NCBI GenBank assembly: GCA_034422115.1
Contig: DAOUJW010000005.1
Location: forward strand, 135,437-199,436
Direction of reading: 5' to 3'
Source of the DNA: DAOUJW01 sp034422115
GTDB taxonomy: Bacteria; Chloroflexota; Dehalococcoidia; Lucifugimonadales; UBA2985
Length of the DNA stretch: 64,000 nucleotides
This document shows positions 18,201 to 26,684 of the stretch, in pieces. The notes beneath the pieces were generated by a model that saw only the letters and a list, made by a program, of their open reading frames with translations, was not told the DNA's origin and ran no database searches. A program made the translations under genes and the position numbers. Within the stretch, counting starts at the first letter, position 1. Each line of letters starts with the position of its first letter.

Positions 18201-19058
18201 ATGCCTACCATTACAATCGACGGCGTCAGCATAAAGTACGAGGAGATGGGCAGCGGCCAGCCGGTTGTCCTTACGCCGGGCGGCAGAAGCGGCATGGAGG
18301 CAGTCAGAGGGCTTGCGGAGCGCATGGCTCCCCACTACCGCGTCATCATATACGACAGGCGCAACTGCGGCGCCTCCGACGTGGTGATCGGCGGCGAGCC
18401 GTCGGAGCAGGAGGTCTGGGCGGACGACCTGAACGAGCTCCTCAGCAGGCTGGGCGCATCGCCCGCCTACGTGGGCGGCGGCTCAGCCGGGTGCCGTGTG
18501 GCGCTGCTCCTGGCCCTGCGACATGCTGAGGCGGTCAAAGGTCTCCTACTATGGCACGTCACGGGTGGCGCGGTGGCCGCCGAGCGGCTGGGCTACAACT
18601 ACTACGAGCAGTTCATCGAAGACGCAGAGCGGGACGGGATGAAGGGCGTAGTAGAGAGCGAGTTCTTCGCAGAGCGCATTGCTGAGAACCCCTCCAACCG
18701 CGAGAGGCTGCTGGCCATGGACGTCCAGGAGTTCATTGCCGTCATGCGCAGATGGCGCACCTTCTTCACGGCTGACAAGCCCGTAATCGGCGCTACGGAG
18801 GAGGAGCTCAAGCGCATCCAGGTCCCTATGGTCATCATACCCGGCGACGACGAGGTGCATCCCAGGGCCGTCGGCGAGAACCTGCATCGTATCCTGCCAC
18901 ACTCGGAGCTGCACCCGCCCGTTTTCACTCCCGAGGAGGCGGAGAGCCTCAGGCAGCAGGACGCCGACAGGTTCGTCGATATCGGACATGAGCGGAGAGC
19001 CACCATCTATCTGCCCTTCCTTGAGAAGCTGGCAAAGGCCGAGGTCACTGTCGCCTAG
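18201..19058 (+). CDS. Alpha/beta hydrolase
   Basis: A 285-residue alpha/beta-fold hydrolase. It starts MPTITIDGVSIKYEEMGSG at an ATG preceded by AGGAGG; an open frame upstream is not homologous in character. The oxyanion-hole region is VVLTPGGRSG, the nucleophile elbow is GGGSAGCR (Ser), the acid is in MVIIPGDDEVHP, and a late DIGHERR supplies the His. The family covers esterases, dehalogenases, haloperoxidases and C-C hydrolases, so the substrate cannot be named. It is 43 bases before the cyclase gene and likely in one operon with it and the fused CoA-transferase. Confidence 0.85.
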   Translation: MPTITIDGVSIKYEEMGSGQPVVLTPGGRSGMEAVRGLAERMAPHYRVIIYDRRNCGASDVVIGGEPSEQEVWADDLNELLSRLGASPAYVGGGSAGCRVALLLALRHAEAVKGLLLWHVTGGAVAAERLGYNYYEQFIEDAERDGMKGVVESEFFAERIAENPSNRERLLAMDVQEFIAVMRRWRTFFTADKPVIGATEEELKRIQVPMVIIPGDDEVHPRAVGENLHRILPHSELHPPVFTPEEAESLRQQDADRFVDIGHERRATIYLPFLEKLAKAEVTVA

Positions 19059-19101
19059 CCAGCTTCCCGGCACAAAGACTGAATGACAAGGAGGAAGCCA
19101 C

Positions 19102-20052
19102 ATGACCCAGGCGCAAGTCCCCTCTGAGGAAGAAGTCTTTGGGTATGTCAAGACTCTGAGCAACTGGGGAAGGTGGGGGCCGGACGACCAGCTGGGCACC
19201 ATCAACCACATTGGGCCGGAGCAGCGCAGGCAGGCGGCTGCCCTGGTCAAGGACGGCGTGTCGGTCTCGTGCGCCAGGACCATCACCTACGAGCGCGCGC
19301 CGGACTCCAACTCCGTAGCCATTCACTATATGACCCGCTCCGGCGAGGGGTTCGCCAACCAGCCGGAGACCTTCCCCCCGGCTTCCCAGGGCAGCGGTGA
19401 CTTCATCGGCCTGGCGTTTCACGGGTACAGCATCACCCACATTGACTCCCTCTGCCACATTTTCTGGAACGGCCAGATGTACAACGGCCAGTCATCGGCG
19501 CTGATTACCAGCAGCGAAGGGGCGACCGCGGAGTCGATTGAGCTGCTCCAGGACGGGGTGGTCAGCCGCGGCGTGCTGCTGGACGCGCCACGACACCGGG
19601 GCGTGAAGTGGCTGGACCTCGGAGAGACCATCCTGCCCTCAGAGTTGGACGCAATCGAGGAGGAGCAGGGAGTCCGCGTGCGGGAGGGCGACATACTCCT
19701 CGTGCGCACGGGGCACTACCGCCGACGCAACGAGGAGGGCCCCAGGCCCATAGACGACGGCTGGCCGGGGTTGCACGGGGCTTGCCTGCCCTGGGTCAGA
19801 GAGCGCGGCGTGGCGGTCCTGGGCGGCGATACCGTGAGCGATCCCAGCCCCAGCAGCTATCCCAACCTGCGAATGCCTTTTCACCAGATAGGCATCCCTC
19901 ACATGGGCCTGTGGCTCATCGACAACGCCAACCTGGAGGAGCTGGCCGCCGCCTGCGAAGAGAGGGGTCGATGGGAGTTCCTGCTCACCGTCGCTCCCCT
20001 GCGCATCCGCTACGGCACAGGCTCCCCCATAAACCCAATAGCGCTGTTCTAG
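19102..20052 (+). CDS. Cyclase-family metal-dependent hydrolase (kynurenine formamidase-like)
   Basis: A 316-residue protein of the cyclase family (PF04199 type). The metal-binding signature is THIDSLCH (His113, Asp115, His119), the counterpart of HxGTHxDxPxH in kynurenine formamidase and isatin hydrolase. A second conserved block is EGDILLVRTGHY, then GLHGACLPWVRERGVAVLGGDT. Members open amide or lactone rings using a metal ion. A strong GGAGG site precedes the ATG. Its position between a hydrolase and a double CoA-transferase suggests ring opening or ester hydrolysis that yields a carboxylic acid for CoA activation, which is inference. Confidence 0.85.
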   Translation: MTQAQVPSEEEVFGYVKTLSNWGRWGPDDQLGTINHIGPEQRRQAAALVKDGVSVSCARTITYERAPDSNSVAIHYMTRSGEGFANQPETFPPASQGSGDFIGLAFHGYSITHIDSLCHIFWNGQMYNGQSSALITSSEGATAESIELLQDGVVSRGVLLDAPRHRGVKWLDLGETILPSELDAIEEEQGVRVREGDILLVRTGHYRRRNEEGPRPIDDGWPGLHGACLPWVRERGVAVLGGDTVSDPSPSSYPNLRMPFHQIGIPHMGLWLIDNANLEELAAACEERGRWEFLLTVAPLRIRYGTGSPINPIALF

Positions 20053-20113
20053 GAGAATCCGCAAGACGCGGGAGCCTTTCGCCCAGGAATCCTCACCGTC
20101 AGGAGGGTAAGTC

Positions 20114-22633
20114 ATGGAAGAGCAGCCACTCTCGGACCTGCGGATCATAGACCTGACCCACGGCATTGCGGGGCCGTACTGCACCAAGCTACTGGCCGAC
20201 TACGGGGCCGACGTCATCAAGGTGGAGAAGCCCGGCTCCGGCGACTATGCCCGCGCCCTTGGCCCCTTCCCGGGCGACGTCCCGCACCCGGAGAAGAGCG
20301 GCATCTTCCTGTTCCTCAACACCAACAAGCGGAGCATCACCCTCGACCTCAAGACGCCTGAGGGCGTCGACGCGCTCAAGGCGCTGGTGAAGGACGCCGA
20401 CGTGCTGGTGGAGAGCTTCCGGCCGGGCGTCATGGCCAGCCTGGGGCTGGACTACGAGACGCTCAAGGCCGTCAACCCCAACCTCGTCATGACCTCCGTG
20501 TCCAACTTCGGGCAGACCGGGCCCTACAGGGACTACAAGGCGTCGGAGCTTACCCTGTTCGGCATGGGCAACAGCATGACGCGCCTGGGGCTGCCGGACC
20601 GCTATCCCCTTAAGCTGGGAGGCAACCACGTCCAGTACCAGGCCGGGAACAACGCGGCAATGGCCACCATGTTCGCATGGTACGCCCGGAGGCACAGGGG
20701 CATGGGCGGGCAGCACGTGGACGTGTCGATTTTCGATACACAGATGGGATCGATAAACGGCCGCATGATGAGCATAATCGGGTACCAGTACAACGGGATG
20801 CGCGGCCGGCGGCTTGGGACGAGCGTGGCCGGGTATCCAAACGGCGTCTACCCGTGCAAGGACGGGTACATCTCCGTGGCCGGCGGCGGGCAGCGGTTCC
20901 CGCGAGTCGCCGCATCGGTGGGCCAGCCGGAGCTTGTGGAGCACCCGCTCTACGGCATAGCAAAGGGCGCGCAGAACCCCGACTACAAAGAGGAGTTCGA
21001 GACCACCATCTGGATTCCCTGGCTCATGCAGCGCACAAAGGAAGAGGTGGTGCAGCAGTGCCAGGCCAACGAGCTGCTGTGCACTCCCTATAACACCATA
21101 GACGACGTGGTGGACAACAACCCGCAGCTTGACGCCCGGGGCTATTTCACGGAGATTGAGCACCCGGAGGCCGGGGAGTTCCGATACCCCGGCTCGCCGG
21201 TGTTCACCGAGGGCCAGTGGTGGTGGATACGCAGGCCCGCGCCCCTTCTGGGCCAGCACAACCTGGAAGTGCTGCAAGCGCTTGACAGCGCGCGACAGCC
21301 CTCCACAGCGCACAGTCCATCCCCTTCCACAAGCGCAGATGGCTCCAGGCTCCCCTTGGACGGCGTCCGCATCATCGACATGACGGTGGTGCTGGCGGGG
21401 CCCTACGGCACAATGTTCCTGGGAGACATGGGCGCGCAGGTCATCAGGGTTGAGACCCTTCAGCAGCTATCGGCCACCAGCAGGGGGCAGTTCGCCCGGC
21501 CAAGCAAGGAGGCAGAGGCCAACGCGCCCATGTCCATGTACCCGGACAAGGACCCCGGCGAGAGGCCGTGGAACAGGTACGCCGGGTTCAACGCCCACGG
21601 GCGCAACAAGCACGGCATCACCATAGACCTGCGAACGCCGGAGGGCCAGGACGTCTTCCGCCGCCTGGTGGACATCAGCGACATGTTCATCGAGAACAAC
21701 GCCGTTGGCTCCATCGCGCGCCTCGGCTTCACCTACGACGTGGTAAGCCGATGGAACCCGCGCCTCATAATGATATCCATCACCGGCTTTGGGCAGACGG
21801 GGCCCTGGGCAACGTACCGGGGCATCGGCACATCCTTCGAGGCCGCCTACGGCCACGCGTCGGTGATGGGCTACCCTGACATGGGGCCGGAGGGCGTGCC
21901 GCTGACCGTCCCGGCGGACGCCTGCACCGGCGTCACCGTCGCAATGGCGGCCACCATCGCCCTGCACCATCGCGAGCGCACGGGCAAGGGCATGTTCATC
22001 GACATCTCCCTGGGCGAGAACTTCCTGCCCCATCTGGGTGAGCTGTTCATGGACTACACCATCAACGGGCGAGTGGCAATCTCCCGCGGCAACAGGGACC
22101 CGTTGTTTGTGCAGGGCGTGTACCCCTGTAAGGGCGATGACGAGTGGATTGCCGTCTCCATCGGCAAGCACGACCACTGGAGCGCCCTGTGCAAGGTGAT
22201 GGGGCGGCCGGAGCTGGCAAACGACCCGCGTTTCGAGAGCATGGCAGCCCTCCGGTCGAACCACGACGACGTCGACCGGATCATCGCGGAGTGGACGGCG
22301 GACAAGGAGCCGGTCGCTCTGTTCCACACGTTGCAGAAGGAGGGCGTAATCGCCGGATACCTGATGCACGAGCCCCACGCGCTCGCCGACCCACACGTCA
22401 AGGAGCGCGGAATCCTGGTGCCCGTGCATCACCCGGAGATTGGGACGCACCTGTACCCGGGCGCGACCTACAAGATGTCCGGCATGGAGTTCAGGATTAG
22501 AAAACCCGCCGTGCGCCTGGGCGAGGACAACGACCACATCTACCGCGAGGTGCTGAAGCTCACGGAGGCGGAGTACGACAACCTGAAGGCCCTGGGCCAC
22601 ATAGGAATGGACTACGCAGAGCACGTCAGGTAA
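20114..22633 (+). CDS. Fused double CaiB/BaiF CoA-transferase (839 aa)
   Basis: One protein containing two complete family III CoA-transferase domains. The first (about 1-393) resembles the product of 9211, with DLTHGIAGPYCTKLLADYGA and NFGQTGPYRDYKASE; the second (about 414-839) resembles that of 10460, with DMTVVLAGPYGTMFLGDMGA and GFGQTGPWATYRGIG. They are joined by a Ser/Pro/Thr-rich linker. The family nucleophile is Asp208 in the first domain, the only Asp among the eight such domains in this window; the second has Glu635 (ISLGENF). Normal family members are about 400 residues and form interlocked dimers, so this fusion probably folds as an internal pseudo-dimer. Start preceded by AGGAGG. 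Confidence 0.93.
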   Translation: MEEQPLSDLRIIDLTHGIAGPYCTKLLADYGADVIKVEKPGSGDYARALGPFPGDVPHPEKSGIFLFLNTNKRSITLDLKTPEGVDALKALVKDADVLVESFRPGVMASLGLDYETLKAVNPNLVMTSVSNFGQTGPYRDYKASELTLFGMGNSMTRLGLPDRYPLKLGGNHVQYQAGNNAAMATMFAWYARRHRGMGGQHVDVSIFDTQMGSINGRMMSIIGYQYNGMRGRRLGTSVAGYPNGVYPCKDGYISVAGGGQRFPRVAASVGQPELVEHPLYGIAKGAQNPDYKEEFETTIWIPWLMQRTKEEVVQQCQANELLCTPYNTIDDVVDNNPQLDARGYFTEIEHPEAGEFRYPGSPVFTEGQWWWIRRPAPLLGQHNLEVLQALDSARQPSTAHSPSPSTSADGSRLPLDGVRIIDMTVVLAGPYGTMFLGDMGAQVIRVETLQQLSATSRGQFARPSKEAEANAPMSMYPDKDPGERPWNRYAGFNAHGRNKHGITIDLRTPEGQDVFRRLVDISDMFIENNAVGSIARLGFTYDVVSRWNPRLIMISITGFGQTGPWATYRGIGTSFEAAYGHASVMGYPDMGPEGVPLTVPADACTGVTVAMAATIALHHRERTGKGMFIDISLGENFLPHLGELFMDYTINGRVAISRGNRDPLFVQGVYPCKGDDEWIAVSIGKHDHWSALCKVMGRPELANDPRFESMAALRSNHDDVDRIIAEWTADKEPVALFHTLQKEGVIAGYLMHEPHALADPHVKERGILVPVHHPEIGTHLYPGATYKMSGMEFRIRKPAVRLGEDNDHIYREVLKLTEAEYDNLKALGHIGMDYAEHVR

Positions 22634-22705
22634 GCGGGGTACTCCCTCCACGTATCGGAGTACGGGGCAAGCTCTAACTCTCCCCCTGAAAGGGGCGAGA
22701 ATACC

Positions 22706-22729
22706 CCTTCCCCCGTCTCCGGGGGAAGG
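22706..22729. terminator. Hairpin, repeat-type, between convergent genes
   Basis: Nine-base arms CCTTCCCCC and GGGGGAAGG around a 6-base loop, followed by GTTGGGATGGGG. The same arms and the same following sequence recur at 43856-43879, so this is a dispersed element rather than a unique terminator. It lies between two convergent genes and could stop transcription from both sides. Confidence 0.6.
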
Positions 22730-22750
22730 TTGGGATGGGGGGCCCGCACT

Positions 22751-23608
22751 CTAAGACTTCGGCGCGTCACCCCTGAAGGCAGCGTCCCGCTCGTCCTTGA
22801 ACGCGCCCCAGCCCGTCTCCTGGAGCCGCTGCCTGCGCTCCCTGGTTAGCCGGTCGTCGTCCGCGCTCTCAGAGAGGGCCTTGACGGCGGGGTCGTCGCT
22901 GTAGGCCAGGCCCTCACGGAAGCCCGCGAGGTCGTAGACGCGGTTGACCAGGAACTTGTTGCGTTGCACCGCGGCCGGGGGTAGGGCGGCGAGCTTCTTC
23001 CCCCACGCCTCCGCCTCCTCCTGAAGCTGGTCCACAGGCACCACCTTGTTCACGATGCCCATCCTGAGGGCGTCCTGCGCGCCTATCTGTTCGCCCAGAA
23101 GGAGCACCTCCTTGGCGCTCTTGAGGCCCAGCATATAGGGCGTTATCAACACGGGGGGAGAGCCGCCGTGGCGAATCTGTATCTCGCCAAAACGGGCGTC
23201 CTCCGCGGCGATGGTGAAGTCGCACACGCCCGCGAACTCAAACCCCTGGCCCACGGCGTGGCCCCGGACAGCCGCTATGACCGGCTTGAGCAGCGACCAA
23301 ATCTTCATCTGGTTGTCCATCCCGCTTGGCGCGGGGTCGTCGTCCGGGTAGAGGTGGGAGTACAGATCGCCGCCGGCGGTGAAGGCGCGGCCCGCGCCCG
23401 TCAGGATGACCGCCTTCACGTCGTCGTCCTCCTCCGCCCGCTCCAGCGCGGCGTTCAGCAGCCGCTGGACGTTCTTGTTCATGGCGTTGAGCACCGTGGG
23501 GCGATTGAGGGTGATGCGAGCGAAGCCGTCCCCCTTCTCGTAGAGCACATCGTCCGGCCCCGGCGGCGGTATCTCGATTCCGTCAGGCGTCTTCTTTATC
23601 TCAACCAT
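22751..23608 (-). CDS. Enoyl-CoA hydratase/isomerase family protein (crotonase)
   Basis: A 285-residue crotonase-fold protein. The CoA-binding and oxyanion segments are VILTGAGRAFTAGGDLYSH and AVRGHAVGQGFEFAGVCDFTIA; the rest (SAKEVLLLGEQIGAQDALRMGIVNKVVP) is typical. By eye the residue matching catalytic Glu144 of rat hydratase is Gln (FGEIQI) while the Glu164 equivalent is present (SAKEVL), so the reaction may not be simple hydration. It follows the fused CoA-transferase in convergent orientation. The start MVEIKK is preceded by GGAGAAG, and this leader resembles that of the ParB-like gene upstream. Confidence 0.87.
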   Translation of the reverse strand: MVEIKKTPDGIEIPPPGPDDVLYEKGDGFARITLNRPTVLNAMNKNVQRLLNAALERAEEDDDVKAVILTGAGRAFTAGGDLYSHLYPDDDPAPSGMDNQMKIWSLLKPVIAAVRGHAVGQGFEFAGVCDFTIAAEDARFGEIQIRHGGSPPVLITPYMLGLKSAKEVLLLGEQIGAQDALRMGIVNKVVPVDQLQEEAEAWGKKLAALPPAAVQRNKFLVNRVYDLAGFREGLAYSDDPAVKALSESADDDRLTRERRQRLQETGWGAFKDERDAAFRGDAPKS

Positions 23609-23753
23609 GCTTCTCCTTTGCTGGAATTGCTGGTTGGGAGTATATCAGAACCCTGCCGTGTTATGCTGCACAAACCAAGGAAACTACTAGGGACGGGGCA
23701 ACATCACGACAAATCAGCTCTTCAACGTAAGGTTAGCCGCAGGTAAATTGGGG

Positions 23754-25163
23754 TTATTTGCACTCGCTAAACGAGAACTGAAATGAATACGCTACAAGCG
23801 ACAGATTGTGTACTGTTCTTGCGGCCTTTACTACACGGTCATCGAAATCACTGGCAACAAGTATCCCACGGACGCGACGGCTAGTATCTTCACTGACACT
23901 TGATATATAAGCAAGCACTTGCCCAACAGAACGCAGGTCAGCCATACCTGTCTTTAACTCAATCACTACTAAACAACCCTCAGAATCTTCCGCAGTTATA
24001 TCGACTCGCCCTGCACTGATAGATTTCTCGACACCGCCATCTATGATCTTTAACCCTGATTCAAGTTGCTGGATATTTGCTCGTAAGGCCCTCTGTAAGT
24101 CTCTCTCTAAACCAAAATTGAGATTGTCAGAGTTCTCTTCTTCATAGTCTAGTTCAGGACTTCGGCGCTGATTGTAATGTTGGTTGGCTGAAGTGTTCTG
24201 CTCTTTGAACATTGTGCCTTGGCTGGAAACGCTGTCAGGTGCGTCCACCAGGGGTTCGTCCGTGGTCCCAACCCCCTTGGCCTGCGCTTCTACTTGCCAC
24301 CGCCGCCACTCGGCGACGTTGCAGGTCCAACGCTCCCCACGATCTCCCTGAGACGCAGGGAACGTGTGTACATATGTGGGGAATTCTCGGGCAAAGGCAC
24401 CGGTGTCAAAGGAAGGCAGAGGCATTCCATAGGCCACGTCTCTCGTAAGGGGCCGCCAGGAGTTTTTCCCGTGCATCGTAATCCTTCGCCTGATCTCACT
24501 TCTCACGGACTGCACCCTCCAGTCAAGAGCATCTCGCCCCGGACTTTCTATACCCTCGATCACGCCCATTATGTCAGCCTCCTGGCTGTGGTCGGAGGCG
24601 CAGAATATCAGCAGTTCGCGCGCTGCGTGAGCGCTCATCTCCTGGCTACCGAGGCGCTCTAGTGCTGCTTCCGGCAGATTCAGGAGGCGGAGATTGTTAG
24701 AGACAGTTGATCTGTCTAGTCCCAATCTTTCCGCTAGCGCGGTGATTGTCAAGAGTCCGTCGTCTATTACGCGCTTGTAGGCTTGAAGTTGCTCCAAGAA
24801 ACTTATGTCCTCTCGCTTGGCGTTCTCTTCCAAAGCCAAGATCGCGAGATCTTGATCCGCAAGGTCCTTCAGGATGACAGGCACGCCGCCATTCCATAGC
24901 CCGCTCTTTGCCAGCATCCGAATGGCCTCCACACGCCTATGCCCGAAGGCAAGCTGGACTGTGCCGGACTCCAACCTGCGTCCTATGGGGATTTGGAGGA
25001 GGCCGGAGGTGGCGATGCTTTCCGCCAGTTTCGCGAGACCTTCTAGGCTGACGGTCTTACGAGCCTGCCAAGGGTTGGCCTCTATGGAGTCCAAGGGTAT
25101 GAGCTCACCGCCCGGCTCTGGGAGTATCTCATATGCGTCAGATTCTTTCTTTACCTCAACCAT
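23754..25163 (-). CDS. ParB-like N-terminal domain fused to NucS-like nuclease domain
   Basis: A 469-residue fusion. Residues about 15-85 look like a ParB N-terminal domain (GELIPLDSIEANPWQARKTV, then QLAFGHRRVEAIRML). Next is a ParB-type helix-turn-helix (ITALAERLGLDRSTVSNNLRLL). The middle is unrecognised. The C-terminal 105 residues resemble the NucS/PD-(D/E)xK nuclease fold: GRVDITAEDS, VVIELKTGMADL, GQVLAYISSV. The D...E-x-K pattern is complete. Such an architecture suggests a DNA-binding nuclease rather than a chromosome partitioner; no ParA gene is adjacent. I start it at ATG 25163 (MVEVKKESD) with GAGGAGAAGG. The gene is AT-richer than the surroundings and follows two small membrane-protein genes on the same strand. 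Confidence 0.75.
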   Translation of the reverse strand: MVEVKKESDAYEILPEPGGELIPLDSIEANPWQARKTVSLEGLAKLAESIATSGLLQIPIGRRLESGTVQLAFGHRRVEAIRMLAKSGLWNGGVPVILKDLADQDLAILALEENAKREDISFLEQLQAYKRVIDDGLLTITALAERLGLDRSTVSNNLRLLNLPEAALERLGSQEMSAHAARELLIFCASDHSQEADIMGVIEGIESPGRDALDWRVQSVRSEIRRRITMHGKNSWRPLTRDVAYGMPLPSFDTGAFAREFPTYVHTFPASQGDRGERWTCNVAEWRRWQVEAQAKGVGTTDEPLVDAPDSVSSQGTMFKEQNTSANQHYNQRRSPELDYEEENSDNLNFGLERDLQRALRANIQQLESGLKIIDGGVEKSISAGRVDITAEDSEGCLVVIELKTGMADLRSVGQVLAYISSVSEDTSRRVRGILVASDFDDRVVKAARTVHNLSLVAYSFQFSFSECK

Positions 25164-25297
25164 CCTTCTCCTCTGCTTTTGCTCATTATCACCAAGATTA
25201 TCTATTGTAACCCATTCTCCAGTGCATCCCACTCAAGGGAAAGGCGACTCGTAATAGCCCGGACAGAGTTATCTCAGGTGTTTCTTCCAGTAGCGGA

Positions 25298-25405
25298 CTA
25301 CTTGCCGGCAATGGCCTTGAATATGGACACGGCAAGGGCAATCACTATTGTGATAATGAATATTGTAGCCGCGCTTTCAATCAAAAACTCGTTAAGCGCT
25401 TCCAT
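25298..25405 (-). CDS. Single-pass membrane microprotein, 35 aa
   Basis: A short open frame, ATG 25405 to TAG 25298, encoding MEALNEFLIESAATIF followed by a strongly hydrophobic helix (IITIVIALAVSIFKAI) and a basic end (AGK). GAGGAGGG lies 6-7 bases before the ATG, one of the best ribosome sites in the region. It begins 10 bases after the stop of the upstream membrane-protein gene, so the two are probably cotranscribed. No homolog is recognised; small membrane proteins next to effector-like membrane proteins can be regulators or toxins, but no role is shown here. Confidence 0.5.
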   Translation of the reverse strand: MEALNEFLIESAATIFIITIVIALAVSIFKAIAGK

Positions 25406-25415
25406 TGTGCCCTCC

Positions 25416-25907
25416 TCACCGATTCAGGGTTACAAGAGATGCCAGCCACAGGAATATTTCTAGTAAGATAAGCCAAGACACAATGTCTGCCATTCCGGTT
25501 TTTCGGTTGACAAGCTTCAATGTAGCCTTAAGATCCTGGCTAGCCCTATAGATGGTATCGCTCATAAATTGCGAGGGATTCTTCGATATATCTTCCTTAA
25601 AGATATTTTCGGGATCAGGAATGCGATGCCTTCCCAACGTCCTCGCCACTACCAAGAGGATGGTAGCAATGACGAAGACAACAAATGCTAATGCAGCGGG
25701 CCAATCTAAATCATCTATAGAATAAGAGTCTCCAGTTATAGCGATAAGTGCCACTGGTGGAACAAAGGTAATAGTTGCGAGATACACCAAAAGGCCCTGA
25801 ACCCGTCTTTCCACGGCATCCAACCTTGACAGACTCCATTCATAAGAATGAGTGACGAACTCGTATGCCAAGTGCATTGAATTATCTGGTGAATTCTCTG
25901 TAGCCAT
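25416..25907 (-). CDS. Hypothetical membrane protein (SLATT/PycTM-like layout)
   Basis: A 163-residue protein with an amphipathic N-terminal helix (YEWSLSRLDAVERRVQGLL), two adjacent membrane helices (around residues 35-85), a soluble stretch (ENIFKEDISKNPSQFMSDTIYRA split in two parts), and a final membrane helix (ADIVSWLILLEIFLWLASLV). This layout is like small effector membrane proteins of the SLATT or Pycsar-TM kind, but the similarity is only in organisation. I use ATG 25907; an in-frame ATG at 25925 is possible. It heads the leftward group membrane protein, microprotein, ParB/NucS fusion. Confidence 0.55.
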   Translation of the reverse strand: MATENSPDNSMHLAYEFVTHSYEWSLSRLDAVERRVQGLLVYLATITFVPPVALIAITGDSYSIDDLDWPAALAFVVFVIATILLVVARTLGRHRIPDPENIFKEDISKNPSQFMSDTIYRASQDLKATLKLVNRKTGMADIVSWLILLEIFLWLASLVTLNR

Positions 25908-25966
25908 GCACCTGCCCCCGATCACTTCTCATTGTAGCAAAGTAAAGTGAGTTTTTGTCTAATAAC

Positions 25967-26115
25967 CACCTCCGCGTCCGGGGCGTCTTCAAAATAAAGC
26001 TCCAGGGTCTCCTGAACGGCCGCTCTCGCCTCTTCCCGCGTGTCGCCAAATGATGAGACATCCACATTGAGGGCCTAGACAACCCAAGCCGTTCTTCGCG
26101 GTAAAAGAGCCGCAT
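25967..26115 (-). pseudogene. Decayed partial copy of the hicB-like gene
   Basis: On the minus strand this stretch aligns with codons for the N-terminal 55 or so residues of the hicB-like gene at 26671-26883 at roughly 85-90% nucleotide identity. The intact gene has a CAG (Gln) codon where this copy has TAG, a small deletion near the start shifts the frame, and the copy ends early in unrelated AT-rich sequence. The translated remnant still reads SSFG-DTREEARAA-like and LELYFEDAPDAEV. It is a dead duplicate, immediately downstream of the Phd-type antitoxin gene. Confidence 0.75.
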
Positions 26116-26118
26116 CCG

Positions 26119-26355
26119 CTAAGCGTTCCCCTCCCAAGCCGCCAGTTCATCTTCCGGCAGCGGCTCAAAGAAGCGGTCGTCTATCTTTATGAGGCCCTTC
26201 ATGGAACCGGGCTGCCGCTTGCCGCGCTTTTTGCTGCTCACCAACCGGGCCACGGGGACCCCATTGCGGGCGATGATGACCTCCTCACCCGCCTCAACCT
26301 GTTTCAGCAGGCGCGACAGGTGGGTCTTTGCTTCGTGGACGTTCACCGTTGCCAT
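26119..26355 (-). CDS. Phd/YefM-type antitoxin (orphan)
   Basis: A 78-residue type II antitoxin of the Phd/YefM family. MATVNVHEAKTHLSRLLKQV and GEEVIIARNGVPVARLV are the standard N-terminal DNA-binding fold, and the tail EPLPEDELAAWEG resembles antitoxins that pair with PIN toxins. Start at ATG 26355 preceded by GAGGAG. No toxin gene follows: the next sequence is the decayed hicB copy, so either the toxin was lost or the antitoxin acts alone. Confidence 0.88.
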   Translation of the reverse strand: MATVNVHEAKTHLSRLLKQVEAGEEVIIARNGVPVARLVSSKKRGKRQPGSMKGLIKIDDRFFEPLPEDELAAWEGNA

Positions 26356-26462
26356 TGCCCACTCCTCTCCGTTTCGATTAGCTAATGATATGGCTAAGCC
26401 CAAGGACTCTCAAAAGAAGGACATGTAGTGGCGAGAGCCCGAATAGTTGCATTTTGCCATTC

Positions 26463-26684
26463 TCACACTGCCGACTCAAATTCATCCCTGCTTAGGCTAG
26501 CCTGACGCAGTATGGAAGACAGAGTCCCCGGCGGCACTTCTCTTGCTCCCATCTTCACAATAACTGTGCGAGTTCTTTCCTGCGTTCGCAATCTGAGCTT
26601 GAGATGGCTCCCGCGCTGGGACACCTGCTCAAATCCTAACCGTTCCAGCGCTCGCACTACCTCCCGACTGCTATATGGTCCCAA
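26463..26684 (-). CDS. hicA: HicA-type mRNA interferase toxin
   Basis: A 73-residue HicA/YcfA family toxin, a double-stranded-RNA-binding-like ribonuclease that cleaves mRNA. The segment REVVRALERLGFEQVSQRGS followed by HLKLRL carries the conserved GSH catalytic motif, and HPF-like C-terminal residues (REVPPGTLSSILRQA) match the family. It starts with TTG at 26684, overlapping the end of the hicB-like gene by 14 bases, giving the antitoxin-first order on the minus strand. Confidence 0.87.
   Translation of the reverse strand: MGPYSSREVVRALERLGFEQVSQRGSHLKLRLRTQERTRTVIVKMGAREVPPGTLSSILRQASLSRDEFESAV

Noticed and set aside
23754..25163. Chromosome-partitioning ParB
   Set aside because: The protein has a ParB-like N-terminal part, but no ParA gene is adjacent and the C-terminal part is nuclease-like rather than a ParB dimerisation domain.
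25179..25463. Plus-strand open frame opposite the microprotein
   Set aside because: No ribosome site and no family likeness; the minus-strand 35-residue frame has a strong ribosome site and fits the gene order.
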